DNA of 50,290 bases from Lachnoanaerobaculum sp. ICM7 (GTDB lineage Bacteria > Bacillota > Clostridia > Lachnospirales > Lachnospiraceae): contig NZ_ALJL01000033.1 in assembly GCF_000287675.1 (NCBI RefSeq), forward strand, positions 1-50,290. The letters run 5' to 3'. The notes below the pieces were generated by a model that was given only the letters and a program-made list of their open reading frames with translations, was not told the origin of the DNA and made no database searches. Below are positions 17,598 to 26,211 of the stretch, one piece after another. The stretch's first letter is position 1, and the number at the start of each line of letters is the position of its first letter. The translations under genes were made by a program, and so were the position numbers.

Positions 17598-18619
17598 TAA
17601 AGTCTTTCTCCATACATATTCTCAAAATACTTTGTGTATTCACCACTGATAATATGCTCCCACCAGTCTTTATTGTTGAGATACCATTCAATAGTTTTTA
17701 CAATACCTGTATCAAATGTATACTCAGGCTTCCATCCAAGCTCAGTCTCTATCTTTGTCGGGTCTATAGCATATCTTCTGTCATGTCCCGGTCTGTCTGT
17801 TACAAACTTGATAAGGCTCTCAGGCTTCCCCAGTGCCTTAAGTATTGTCTTTACAACTTCAAGGTTTGTTCTTTCATTGTGACCTCCGATATTGTAAACT
17901 TCACCGACTCTACCCTTTCTTACTACCAGGTCGATAGCCTTACAATGGTCTGTAACATAGAGCCAGTCTCTTACATTATCACCTTTTCCGTATACAGGAA
18001 GTTCCTCATCATTAAGTGCTCTGCTTATGATAAGAGGAATAAGCTTCTCAGGGAAATGGTATGGTCCGTAGTTGTTTGAACATCTTGAAACTGTCACAGG
18101 AAGACCATATGTTCTATGGTATGCAAGTACAAAAAGGTCCGCACTTGCCTTTGATGATGAATATGGGCTTGATGTATGAAGCGGTGTCTCTTCTGTGAAG
18201 AATAAATCAGGTCTGTCAAGTGGAAGATCTCCGTATACCTCATCTGTTGATACCTGATGGTATCTCTTAATTCCGTACTGTCTGCATGCATCAAGTAAGG
18301 TTGTTGTCCCCATAACATTTGTTCTTACAAAACTCTCAGGATCTGTGATTGATCTGTCTACATGACTCTCTGCAGCAAAATTGATTACAATATCAGGCTT
18401 CTCTTCTTCAAAGAGCTTGAAGATAAATTCTCTGTCTGCAATATCGCCTTTTATAAACTTGTAATTCGGTGCATTTTCCACCGGCTTTAAAGTCTCCAGA
18501 TTTCCTGCGTATGTAAGAAGATCAAGGTTTATAATCATATCCTCAGGATATTGATTTACCATATAGTGAACAAAATTTCCGCCGATAAAGCCGGCACCGC
18601 CTGTAACAATAATTTTCAT
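17597..18619 (-). CDS. rfbB: dTDP-glucose 4,6-dehydratase
   Basis: 340 residues. It converts dTDP-glucose to dTDP-4-keto-6-deoxyglucose with bound NAD. The extended-SDR motifs GGAGFIGGNFV, FAAESHVDRSI, STDEVYGDL and the catalytic YSSSKASADL are intact. The product is a branch point: rhamnose (RfbC/RfbD) or 3-amino sugars via the FdtA-like cupin encoded at 23122-23544. The gap to rfbA upstream is 76 bases without an obvious terminator. Confidence 0.96.
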   Translation of the reverse strand: MKIIVTGGAGFIGGNFVHYMVNQYPEDMIINLDLLTYAGNLETLKPVENAPNYKFIKGDIADREFIFKLFEEEKPDIVINFAAESHVDRSITDPESFVRTNVMGTTTLLDACRQYGIKRYHQVSTDEVYGDLPLDRPDLFFTEETPLHTSSPYSSSKASADLFVLAYHRTYGLPVTVSRCSNNYGPYHFPEKLIPLIISRALNDEELPVYGKGDNVRDWLYVTDHCKAIDLVVRKGRVGEVYNIGGHNERTNLEVVKTILKALGKPESLIKFVTDRPGHDRRYAIDPTKIETELGWKPEYTFDTGIVKTIEWYLNNKDWWEHIISGEYTKYFENMYGERL

Positions 18620-18695
18620 ATTAACCTCTTTTTAATTTAAATTTTATTAACGAGCCTGATTTACAAAGCTTCGCAATTTTACTACACAATTATGA

Positions 18696-19583
18696 CTAGT
18701 GTACATCATCTATGTACTTACCATCATATACATCTTTCAGATATTTGCCATACTGATTTTTCTTAAATATTTCATAAGCCTTTAATAGCTCTTCATCACT
18801 AATCCAACCGTTCAAATATGCTATTTCCTCTAAACAGGCAATCTTTCTGTGCTGGTGTGTCTCCATTGTATATACAAAATTGGTAGCCTCTACAAGACTC
18901 TCATGTGTTCCTGTATCAAGCCACGTAAAGCCCTTTCCAAGTAACTTTACATCAAGCTCGCCCTTTTCAAGATAGATTCTGTTAAGATCTGTAATTTCAA
19001 GTTCACCTCTGGCAGAAGGCTTTAAGTTCTTAGCATACTCCACTACATCATTGTCATAGAAATATAGACCGGTAACACAATAATTGCTCTTTGGCTTTTC
19101 AGGTTTTTCTTCTATTGAAATGGCTTTACCGTTTTTATCAAACTCTACAATACCGAATCTTTCAGGATCGTCTACATAGTATCCGAATACTGTAGCTCCC
19201 TTTGTCTTTGAAGCTGCCGATTTTAAATGATTTTTAAGCCCATGTCCATGGAAAATATTGTCACCAAGTATCATTGCCACAGGCTCATTACCTATAAAAT
19301 CCGCTCCAATAATAAATGCCTGTGCCAGTCCGTCAGGACTTGGCTGAACTGCGTACTCTAATTTAAGTCCGAATTGTGTACCGTCTCCAAGTAATTCTTT
19401 AAATCTCGGAGTATCATCCGGTGTGGAAATTATAAGTATCTCTCTAATACCTGCCTCCATCAATACGGAAATAGGATAATAAATCATCGGTTTGTCATAA
19501 ATAGGCAATAGCTGTTTTGATGTAACCTTTGTAAGCGGATATAATCTTGTGCCGCTACCACCTGCTAATATAATACCCTTCAT
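18696..19583 (-). CDS. rfbA: Glucose-1-phosphate thymidylyltransferase
   Basis: 295 residues. It activates glucose-1-phosphate with dTTP, the entry step for all dTDP-deoxysugars. The N-terminal [11 protein letters not shown] nucleotide-binding loop, [23 protein letters not shown] and [10 protein letters not shown] are all present at family positions. Good ribosome site (GTGAGGA). First gene of the operon, with a promoter about 70 bases upstream. Confidence 0.96.
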   Translation of the reverse strand: MKGIILAGGSGTRLYPLTKVTSKQLLPIYDKPMIYYPISVLMEAGIREILIISTPDDTPRFKELLGDGTQFGLKLEYAVQPSPDGLAQAFIIGADFIGNEPVAMILGDNIFHGHGLKNHLKSAASKTKGATVFGYYVDDPERFGIVEFDKNGKAISIEEKPEKPKSNYCVTGLYFYDNDVVEYAKNLKPSARGELEITDLNRIYLEKGELDVKLLGKGFTWLDTGTHESLVEATNFVYTMETHQHRKIACLEEIAYLNGWISDEELLKAYEIFKKNQYGKYLKDVYDGKYIDDVH

Positions 19584-19653
19584 TGTTCGTCCTCACTTTC
19601 GCTCAAGTTTTTCGATCTCAAAGCATTTTCCTTTGTAACTTTCAGTAACTTTT

Positions 19654-19682
19654 ATAATACCATAATTTAACAAAACTGTGAA
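19654..19682 (-). promoter_or_regulatory. Promoter of the rfbA operon
   Basis: On the minus strand TTCACA (19677-19682) and TATTAT (19654-19659) are 17 bases apart, each one mismatch from consensus, about 70 bases upstream of rfbA. Confidence 0.65.
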
Positions 19683-19747
19683 GAAATAAAGTTTCTTATA
19701 TTGGTTAGTATAAAAAAAGCCAATGTATTGTTCCTATATCACCAATA

Positions 19748-19786
19748 CAAAAACAGATGCCACATTTATTTGTTATGACATCTGTT
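19748..19786 (-). terminator. Terminator after the acyltransferase gene
   Basis: AACAGATG and CATCTGTT form the stem (loop about 19 bases) and are followed on the minus strand by TTTTTG. It lies 23 bases past the acyltransferase stop. Confidence 0.75.
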
Positions 19787-19808
19787 CTTAACTACCATTG
19801 TTATTATG

Positions 19809-20930
19809 CTATATTCTACAAACAGTACTATTTTTTGTAATGTTCTTTCTAATACTCAAATCATTTAATATATGTGAGACTAATATAGTAAACCCTAAGC
19901 ATATTACAAATCTTGTCCAACTGTTTGACAGTATAAAATGCTTATTATATAAAAACTCATTATAATATCTTATTATAATAAAATGAGTAATAAATGCAAA
20001 ACCGCTTATTTCCCCTATATAAATTACAAGCTTATTTGTCAGAAGCTTTGAAATAATACCTTTATTTAATGCAAACAGATACACTGCCATTGTAGATAAA
20101 GGTGTATACAAAAGAGTAAATTTGAAATATATACTACCCGGTACACCTATGGAATCATCATAAATCTTATTTGCAATTACTGTTAAGACCAAAATCAGAA
20201 CTTCAACAGCGCTTATAAAAATACCGAAATATGGTTTAGATAAAGAATCAAATAGACACTTTTTATTTATAAATATATATCCTATCACCATTCCTATATA
20301 AAAATCTCCAATTCTGTATATAGGCATTATATAAGTAACCCACTTTGCTATTTCTTCTGTAGCATTTAGTCTCCCTAATATAATTCCAACTACAATTTGT
20401 ACAGATAAAATCATGGATATTTTTATAAACGACACAAAAATTGAATTGTATTTCTTTACTCTGTTTATAATATACGGAAACATAAAGTATAAAAATAAAC
20501 TTGTAGAAAGATACCACGAGACTCCATTAAGAGAAAAAAATATATTTTGATCAGGCATCCAAGATTGCATTAAAAATGTATTCAAAACTATTCTTTCATA
20601 AATATCTCTCACATTATTAGGTGCTATATAATCAAAATACATATACACCTCTATCACTACAGCAAGTATCATAGTGATAATATGAAGCAGATACAATTTC
20701 TTTATTTTTCTGAATGCAAATAATATATTCTTTTCAAAACCTGATTCCAAATTTCTGTTCCTATAAGCATAAAACATTATAAATCCCGAAAGGATAAAAA
20801 AGACAGAAACTCCCCACACACCGATTGTAGCCCCTTCCAAATGTAATATAAAAACAGTCAAAAAAGCACAGGCTCTTAGTGACTGAATAGAGGCAATTTT
20901 ATTATCTTTCACTGAACATGTCGATTCCAA
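19809..20930 (-). CDS. Membrane acyltransferase, acyltransferase-3/OafA family
   Basis: 373 residues from a TTG start at 20930, supported by AAGGGGG seven bases upstream. About ten membrane helices. The conserved R-x10-H of this family is R19-H30 (SLRACAFLTVFILH), followed by GVWGVSVFFILSGFIMFY. Such proteins O-acylate (often O-acetylate) surface glycans during or after export. It sits alone between two strong minus-strand terminators, so it is its own transcription unit between the heptose/amino-sugar operon and the rfb operon. Its base composition is more AT-rich than the rfb genes, consistent with separate acquisition. Confidence 0.88.
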   Translation of the reverse strand: MESTCSVKDNKIASIQSLRACAFLTVFILHLEGATIGVWGVSVFFILSGFIMFYAYRNRNLESGFEKNILFAFRKIKKLYLLHIITMILAVVIEVYMYFDYIAPNNVRDIYERIVLNTFLMQSWMPDQNIFFSLNGVSWYLSTSLFLYFMFPYIINRVKKYNSIFVSFIKISMILSVQIVVGIILGRLNATEEIAKWVTYIMPIYRIGDFYIGMVIGYIFINKKCLFDSLSKPYFGIFISAVEVLILVLTVIANKIYDDSIGVPGSIYFKFTLLYTPLSTMAVYLFALNKGIISKLLTNKLVIYIGEISGFAFITHFIIIRYYNEFLYNKHFILSNSWTRFVICLGFTILVSHILNDLSIRKNITKNSTVCRI

Positions 20931-20956
20931 CGCTCAACCCCCTTATTCTTATTAAT

Positions 20957-20962
20957 ATTATA
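20957..20962 (-). promoter_or_regulatory. Possible -10 box for the acyltransferase gene
   Basis: A perfect TATAAT lies 27 bases upstream of the TTG start, between the gmhA terminator and the gene. No good -35 at 17 bases; a TGACAC sits 18 bases away, inside the terminator stem. Confidence 0.4.
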
Positions 20963-20970
20963 CAACATAT

Positions 20971-21009
20971 AATAAAAATAGTGTCATAAAACTATTTTTA
21001 TGACACTAT
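20971..21009 (-). terminator. Terminator of the large glycan operon after gmhA
   Basis: ATAGTGTCATAAAA and TTTTATGACACTAT pair as a 14-bp stem, followed on the minus strand by TTTTTATTAT. It lies nine bases past the gmhA stop. Confidence 0.88.
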
Positions 21010-21017
21010 CTTATATT

Positions 21018-21671
21018 TTAACAGTAAAACTCACTTTCAAGCATTGCGCAAAGTGCATGGTATATAGGTAAATGCAGCTCCTGTACCTTATAAGTCTCCG
21101 TTTCAGGAACATGTATTATTACATCACATAATTTATCCAGCTTGCATTCCTTTTCACCTACCAAAGCCATAACCTTAAGTCCCTTTGCCTTTGCAAGCAT
21201 CGCAGCTTTGACTATATTTCTTGAATTCCCTGAAGTACTTATTCCCCAGAATAAATCTCCCTTAACTCCTATTGAGTTTAGCATCTGAGCAAACATTATA
21301 TCACTGTTTACATCATTTATTATAGCAGTTGAAAGTGATACTAAAGAAGGCAGTGGCACCGCTCTAAATCCTCCCTCAAGATCCAGACTTAGGCTCTCCC
21401 CCTCTTCACCATACATATCTTTCAATTTCTGCGCAAGATTCCCGTCTATCGGTCTCTTGGCCATAAATGATTTCATAAGCTCCCCGGCTATATGCTCACT
21501 ATCTGCAGCACTTCCACCATTACCTGCCAAGTATAAAGTATTTAGATTAACAGCCGTATCTTTCAATATATTAAACGCCTGATTTATACTATCTTTACAT
21601 ACCTCTAATGAAGGGTACCTTCTAAAGAGATTATCAAATATTTCATCTTTTTGTATGAATACATTTTGCAT
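21018..21671 (-). CDS. gmhA: Sedoheptulose-7-phosphate isomerase-like SIS protein
   Basis: 217 residues from the ATG at 21671, which has GGGAG seven bases upstream. The SIS fold motif LAGNGGSAADSEHIAGEL and the later WGISTSGNSRNIVKAA, and DVNSD and QELHLPIYHALC, are GmhA hallmarks. GmhA makes heptose-7-phosphate from sedoheptulose-7-phosphate, the entry to NDP-heptoses. It is the last gene of the operon that starts with the heptose kinase gene hddA 14 kb upstream. GmhB phosphatase and HddC nucleotidyltransferase are not seen in the window. Slightly longer than E. coli GmhA (about 192 residues), with an insertion around residues 80-100. Confidence 0.9.
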   Translation of the reverse strand: MQNVFIQKDEIFDNLFRRYPSLEVCKDSINQAFNILKDTAVNLNTLYLAGNGGSAADSEHIAGELMKSFMAKRPIDGNLAQKLKDMYGEEGESLSLDLEGGFRAVPLPSLVSLSTAIINDVNSDIMFAQMLNSIGVKGDLFWGISTSGNSRNIVKAAMLAKAKGLKVMALVGEKECKLDKLCDVIIHVPETETYKVQELHLPIYHALCAMLESEFYC

Positions 21672-21700
21672 AAACAAACTCCCTTATATATTTATATACA

Positions 21701-23107
21701 CTACTCAAAATGATCTCTACACTCTGCAATCAGTATAGTATCTGTAAGAACATTCATCATAGCCGGTCTGTATATACGAAATTGATAATTCAAATTTAGA
21801 CTCTCCAACATAGGTTTTATATCAAAGAAATCTTCTGCACTATGGTATATGCTTATAAGCAAAGTAGGTCTTTGCTCGGTAATTGTCTTCATAGCACCTT
21901 TTATCAGATTTTTCTCCGCACCTTCCACATCTGTCTTAATTAATCCAACTTTAAGAGAATTCTTTTCCACATACTCATCTATGGTGGTACAATCCACCAT
22001 AATTTCTTTCTCAGTGCCGTCTACCTGTATATATGAGCATTCATCCATAATCTCAGACTCATAAAATGTTATCTGACCGGTATAGTCTCCCAAAGCCTTG
22101 TTCTCAAGGACAATGTTTTCAAGCTTATTATATTCTATTGTCTTTTTGAAAAGTTCGTAATTATTTTCCATCGCTTCAAAAGAGTGAACCTTTTTATCTG
22201 TGTACTTTGATAAAATAAGAGCCGAATCTCCTATAAAAGCTCCTGCATCTATAATGTTATTCTGTCTGATATATTTCAGAGTTTTGAGTTCATTCATACC
22301 ATGATAGTAATATAAAACAGATGGATTGAAATAATTAATGGGCATGAAATAATTCTTATAGCAGTAAAGATCCGAGTTAAGTTCGACTATATTCTTATCA
22401 AAGTGGTCAAACATTTGCCTAAGTTCCTGCTGCTCTTCATAAGTATATATATCAACATCTCCATTGTCTAATTTGGATATTCGCCTTGCCCTGTTAATTA
22501 TTCTCTCTACAGTTTCCACACTCTCAGAATCCATATCCTTTATAAGACTCATATATTTTTCGGCAATATTTTCAAAATCCTGCATGCCCTTTACAAAGCC
22601 ATCTATAAATCTATCCTTTTCAGGTTTAAAGTTTTGATATATAACTCTGTCAAACGGAATCTGTATTCTAATCATATTTGTAGTATCAGATATAGTTTTT
22701 TGCATGCCTGCCATATCATTTATAGCAGCCTGTAAAGACTCCAGCCTTTTAATACTTGACTCAAATTCGGACTTGAAGTCCGTTTTCAAGTCCGAAAATA
22801 AATTATCGGTATTATCCTGATATAATTTCAGAGTACTATGAATTTCATTACTCTTTTCTTTCAATAACGAAATTTCATCATTTATTTCATTATATCTTTT
22901 TCCAAGCTCTTCAAAAACAGCTCTGTCTTCAAGTCTAAGTCTGTAGTTCTCTTCCAGGCTCTTATCAAGCCTTTCTATTTGCTCTTCAAGCGCCTGTCTG
23001 TTTCCGACTATTTCATCAGAAAGTTTCATCACATTCTTTTTTGAAGACGGCAATATGCTCATCAAAAAGGAATATAATTTATTTGGTTTTGATGTGTTTT
23101 CCACCAC
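21701..23107 (-). CDS. FkbM-family methyltransferase with long coiled-coil N-terminus
   Basis: 468 residues from a GTG start (two adjacent GTG codons) with AGAGG upstream. Residues about 28-145 are heptad-rich coiled coil (for example ALEEQIERLDKSLEENYRLR). Residues 150-280 are a linker domain I do not recognise. Residues 285-460 form the FkbM methyltransferase: NIIDAGAFIGDSA as the SAM-binding loop, VHSFEAMENNYELF, and IKTDVEGAEKNLIKGA. FkbM enzymes O-methylate sugars or related molecules. The coiled coil may tether it to a chain-length or export complex, an arrangement reminiscent of other capsule-modifying enzymes; that is inference. Confidence 0.85.
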   Translation of the reverse strand: MVENTSKPNKLYSFLMSILPSSKKNVMKLSDEIVGNRQALEEQIERLDKSLEENYRLRLEDRAVFEELGKRYNEINDEISLLKEKSNEIHSTLKLYQDNTDNLFSDLKTDFKSEFESSIKRLESLQAAINDMAGMQKTISDTTNMIRIQIPFDRVIYQNFKPEKDRFIDGFVKGMQDFENIAEKYMSLIKDMDSESVETVERIINRARRISKLDNGDVDIYTYEEQQELRQMFDHFDKNIVELNSDLYCYKNYFMPINYFNPSVLYYYHGMNELKTLKYIRQNNIIDAGAFIGDSALILSKYTDKKVHSFEAMENNYELFKKTIEYNKLENIVLENKALGDYTGQITFYESEIMDECSYIQVDGTEKEIMVDCTTIDEYVEKNSLKVGLIKTDVEGAEKNLIKGAMKTITEQRPTLLISIYHSAEDFFDIKPMLESLNLNYQFRIYRPAMMNVLTDTILIAECRDHFE

Positions 23108-23121
23108 AATAAATCCTCTTT

Positions 23122-23544
23122 TTAATCTTCTTCTTTTGCTATTTCTTCCACAAACTCATCATAATTTCTTATATATTCATTTGGATTGTATGCTTCACTT
23201 GCAAGCACCAATAACACTGAGTCTTCTGAGAAATCATACATATCTTTCCAAACCATGGTTGGAAGATATATTCCTGTATGAGGTCTGTTAAGAATAAATA
23301 TAGCCTCATTACCTTTTCCGTCATATACTTTTACCTTGCTTTTTCCGGCAACATTTACCAGAACAAACTCGGTTTCTCTATTTGCATGCTGTCCTCTTAT
23401 AACATTAGGATCTGAACCATAGATATAAAATATTCTTTTTATATCAAAAGGAACATCTTTATTTCCTTCAATTACTACAAGATGTCCTCTGTCATCTCCG
23501 TTCTGCTTAAAACTAAGCATCTTAACTTTATTCATATTGTGCAT
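23122..23544 (-). CDS. FdtA/QdtA-like dTDP-4-keto-6-deoxyglucose 3,4-ketoisomerase (cupin)
   Basis: 140 residues from the ATG at 23544, seven bases after AAGGAGG (an ATG at 23550 is too close). It is a single cupin of the WxcM/FdtA type: NGDDRGHLVVIE, VPFDIKRIFYIYG, RGQHANRE with the catalytic histidine, a conserved GIYLPTMVWKDMYDFS, and YIRNYDEF. FdtA/QdtA isomerise the RfbB product to the 3-keto form. The expected next enzyme, a DegT aminotransferase, is in the same operon (27839-28930). Together they predict a dTDP-3-amino-3,6-dideoxyhexose (Fuc3N or Qui3N type); the stereochemistry cannot be told by eye. Confidence 0.85.
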   Translation of the reverse strand: MHNMNKVKMLSFKQNGDDRGHLVVIEGNKDVPFDIKRIFYIYGSDPNVIRGQHANRETEFVLVNVAGKSKVKVYDGKGNEAIFILNRPHTGIYLPTMVWKDMYDFSEDSVLLVLASEAYNPNEYIRNYDEFVEEIAKEED

Positions 23545-23559
23545 AAACATACCTCCTTA

Positions 23560-24927
23560 TCACTTTTTCAATTTACCTATAAGTTTTTTCAATCCTGTAA
23601 ATGCCCATACTGCAGGCAAGAAATGGAAAGATTTTGAACCTCCGTATTGTACTATCCTTATAAACGGCAATCCAAATATAAATATGTTTTTATTTACATG
23701 CGATGTCATTGCATAAGTATATATAGGGAATCCAAACAACTTAATCTCGTAAATTATACCGCCTCTAAACTTCTCATAAATATATCTTGTTGTCCACAAA
23801 AACAGCTTACCGTTAAATGTTCTTCTGTTGAAATCCACATACTTCTGTCTGGTCATAGTTGATGCGGCTATAGCATCTCTAAACATCTCGAGATTTGATG
23901 TATGGTTCTCCACATAGTACTCATAACATTTATCACCAATCTCTTTTTTCTTTCCTTTTACATATATATCATCAAGAATCTCAGCTACAGTATGTGTTTC
24001 TATATCAAGTTCATCTATCTGGTCAGGTCCCCAACCAAGGGCATATCCCTCAGACTCATACAGATAAGAATACTTATTACATGAAAAAGGAACTGTATCA
24101 TTAGGTATAATAACCGACGGCAATTTTACGGAAGCACCATCAAGTACAGATGTTCCCATAGCAAAGAGTATATCTACCTTTTTACAGAAAAGATCAATTA
24201 TCTTTTCTATATCCATAGTCTTACATTTAATCAGCTTTATGTATGAAGGAAGCTTCTTGTTAAAAAGCATGTCTTGACAGTCACCCTCACCTATAACATA
24301 AATATTGGTCTTCACATTATCACGTGAGGCTATTATATTATCCACCAAATCTGTTACAGCAAATATTTTATCAAGTACAAGCCTTCCCAGAACAGCAATA
24401 TTTCTTTCCTTTTCCTTTACTATTTCCTGATTTACTGTTTTATCTCGTTCAGGAATAGTTATAGGTACGTATTCCTCTTTAAATTTAATGGTATCTGTGT
24501 TCTGCGCCAACAAATGTGTCTTATCAAGGAAAAACACACTGGAAGTATCTCTAACCAACTCAAGGAACTTATTAACAAATCTTGTGGTACAATGCCAGTC
24601 TCCCTTTAATACAGGTATACAGCAATTGTGCCAGTTTAAGAATACAACCTTGGAATCCGGATGCATTATCGGAACCATATGAGCCCAATAAATAACCATA
24701 ACCAATACTATCGGTTCATCCTTGAAGATTGTATATTTCTTTCCCTCGTTGTCATATATAAGAACTTCTATATCTTTATTTTTAAGCAAGGTATTTGCAA
24801 GACCGCCCTTATAATCTACATAATATACATCATATTCTTTAGTCTCTGCGATTGCATTAGCGATTCTTGTAAGGTAAAACGGCCCTCCACTTACTTCAGG
24901 CCATGGGAAATAAAATACCAGCTTCAT
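23560..24927 (-). CDS. GT-B glycosyltransferase-like protein (GT4/GT1 type)
   Basis: 455 residues from the ATG at 24927, six bases after AAAGGAG. The N-terminus KLVFYFPWPEVSGGPFYLTRIANA has the glycine-rich acceptor loop of GT-B enzymes. Around residue 190 NIAVLGRLVLDKIFAVTDLV begins a second Rossmann domain with VIGEGDC and later FAMGTSVLDGASVKLPSVI, where the usual E-x7-E region would lie. The C-terminal 80 residues (FGFPIYTYAM and similar) resemble tails seen in capsule proteins. Probably a cytoplasmic sugar transferase; donor unknown and family placement less sure than for the GT2 genes. Confidence 0.7.
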   Translation of the reverse strand: MKLVFYFPWPEVSGGPFYLTRIANAIAETKEYDVYYVDYKGGLANTLLKNKDIEVLIYDNEGKKYTIFKDEPIVLVMVIYWAHMVPIMHPDSKVVFLNWHNCCIPVLKGDWHCTTRFVNKFLELVRDTSSVFFLDKTHLLAQNTDTIKFKEEYVPITIPERDKTVNQEIVKEKERNIAVLGRLVLDKIFAVTDLVDNIIASRDNVKTNIYVIGEGDCQDMLFNKKLPSYIKLIKCKTMDIEKIIDLFCKKVDILFAMGTSVLDGASVKLPSVIIPNDTVPFSCNKYSYLYESEGYALGWGPDQIDELDIETHTVAEILDDIYVKGKKKEIGDKCYEYYVENHTSNLEMFRDAIAASTMTRQKYVDFNRRTFNGKLFLWTTRYIYEKFRGGIIYEIKLFGFPIYTYAMTSHVNKNIFIFGLPFIRIVQYGGSKSFHFLPAVWAFTGLKKLIGKLKK

Positions 24928-25001
24928 GTGCATCTCCTTTATTTACTCAAGTTTTATTTTTATATTATTTGTATTTGAAATAACTGTACAATATTTGTCG
25001 G

Positions 25002-25985
25002 CTAAATTTTTTCAACAAGCTCTATCATCTCCATATTCGGCAAAATCATAAAGCAGATTCTTGTCTTATAAAATGTGGACATAACAAGTGGTGAAATTAT
25101 TTTAGCCTTATTTGCTTTAAACAATTCTATAGCGCCTTCGATATTCTTTGTAAGATAAGCTCTATGATACATTTTATTGCCTGATGCCAGCTGTTTTGTT
25201 ACAGTGTCTCTTCCTTCAAGATTCTCTAAAAGCTCCAACTTAGGATGTCCGTCTCTTGCAAGGAAAATGCCTCGTATACCCTGAGTCTCATCCTCAAAAA
25301 TATCGGAATCCTTTCTATAACCAAGCAAAAGATAGTTCTTCATTTCTTTTTCTATATTTTTTACAGCAACTCCTATATGCTCAAACTCCAATTCTCCGAC
25401 ACTCTGCTTAATCATACGTTTATATATCATATAAGCATTATTATCTAACTTAGGCTCTACCACTTCATAGAAATTTTTTCTGTCAGAGTACTGTATTACC
25501 GAGTTGTATCTCTTACCTTCCAACTCGATCTCGTCTATAAGCACTTCTCTTGTCTTTTCTCCGATAGAAGTATGGAATGAAACCACGGCCTTATTATCCT
25601 CTATAGTATCGCAATAAAGTTCATCAAGACCTACCTGTTCAAAGGCAATCTTATAGAGCAACTTAACACTTTCCGCTGCAGCAAAAGATCCCTTTTTTAT
25701 GACCCATCTTCCCCATTCGGCCCTATTGTCAGCCACATTATAAAAGGCTATCAGACCTTCGGGTTTATTGTTAAACCTGTTCTCTACAATAAAATAATAA
25801 TCCCCTTCTCTCTCAAGGTAGTTTTTTATCCACTCCTCCTGAAGAGAAATATCCGGTGATATTTTATGTATAAATATATTTCTTTCGGCATCTTCCAGCC
25901 TTGTTTTAACTATAAATTCAGCATCTGATACCTTTACAGGTCTTAACCTGTAGCAATATCCGTCAAGAGTGCACTTATGATTCAT
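25002..25985 (-). CDS. Fusion: GNAT N-acyltransferase + VOC (glyoxalase-fold) metalloenzyme
   Basis: 327 residues. Residues 1-175 are a GNAT domain of the PseH/WecD sort (YRLRPVKVSDAEFIVKTRL, then WGRWVIKKGSFAAAESVKLLY with LYCDTIEDNKAVVSFHTSIG as the acetyl-CoA-side helix). Residues 198-327 are a VOC domain related to methylmalonyl-CoA epimerase, with the four metal ligands apparently intact: H203 (FEHIGVAV), E251 (KLELLE), H274 (YHRAY) and E322 (MIELVE). Start overlaps the ACP stop by one base (TAATG). I infer that the GNAT part N-acylates the amino sugar made by this operon using acyl-ACP, and that the VOC part acts on the acyl group or its carrier. The fusion is unusual. Confidence 0.85.
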   Translation of the reverse strand: MNHKCTLDGYCYRLRPVKVSDAEFIVKTRLEDAERNIFIHKISPDISLQEEWIKNYLEREGDYYFIVENRFNNKPEGLIAFYNVADNRAEWGRWVIKKGSFAAAESVKLLYKIAFEQVGLDELYCDTIEDNKAVVSFHTSIGEKTREVLIDEIELEGKRYNSVIQYSDRKNFYEVVEPKLDNNAYMIYKRMIKQSVGELEFEHIGVAVKNIEKEMKNYLLLGYRKDSDIFEDETQGIRGIFLARDGHPKLELLENLEGRDTVTKQLASGNKMYHRAYLTKNIEGAIELFKANKAKIISPLVMSTFYKTRICFMILPNMEMIELVEKI

Positions 25986-26209
25986 TATTCTTCCGCCTTT
26001 TTAATTGCCAACGCTATAAACTTTGCCGGTGTATTAATCTCCGGTAACTCATCTTCTTCAAATGTTATACCGTACTCATCTTCAACAGCGAACATTATTT
26101 CAACTCTGTTCAAAGAATCCCATGTATTGGCATCATCAAGTCCTGCCTCAATTACTGATACATCCTTTTTTAATACCTCTGCAATTATCTTGATTATCTC
26201 TTCTCTCAT
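25985..26209 (-). CDS. Acyl carrier protein
   Basis: 74 residues, acidic, four-helix ACP pattern. The phosphopantetheine site is S32 in TWDSLNRVEIMFAVEDEYG. It lies between the FkbH-like gene (2-base gap) and the GNAT-VOC gene (1-base overlap), so it is almost certainly the carrier for the acyl unit that FkbH loads. It is not the fatty-acid ACP by context. AAAGG ribosome site before ATG. Confidence 0.93.
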   Translation of the reverse strand: MREEIIKIIAEVLKKDVSVIEAGLDDANTWDSLNRVEIMFAVEDEYGITFEEDELPEINTPAKFIALAIKKAEE

Positions 26210-26211
26210 GA

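Noticed and set aside
23122-23544. The cupin as RfbC (3,5-epimerase)
   Set aside because: At 140 residues it is too short for RfbC and carries the FdtA/QdtA pattern RGQHANRE and YIRNYDEF.
25002-25985. Two separate genes for the GNAT and VOC parts
   Set aside because: The frame is continuous and there is no ribosome site or start codon at the domain junction.
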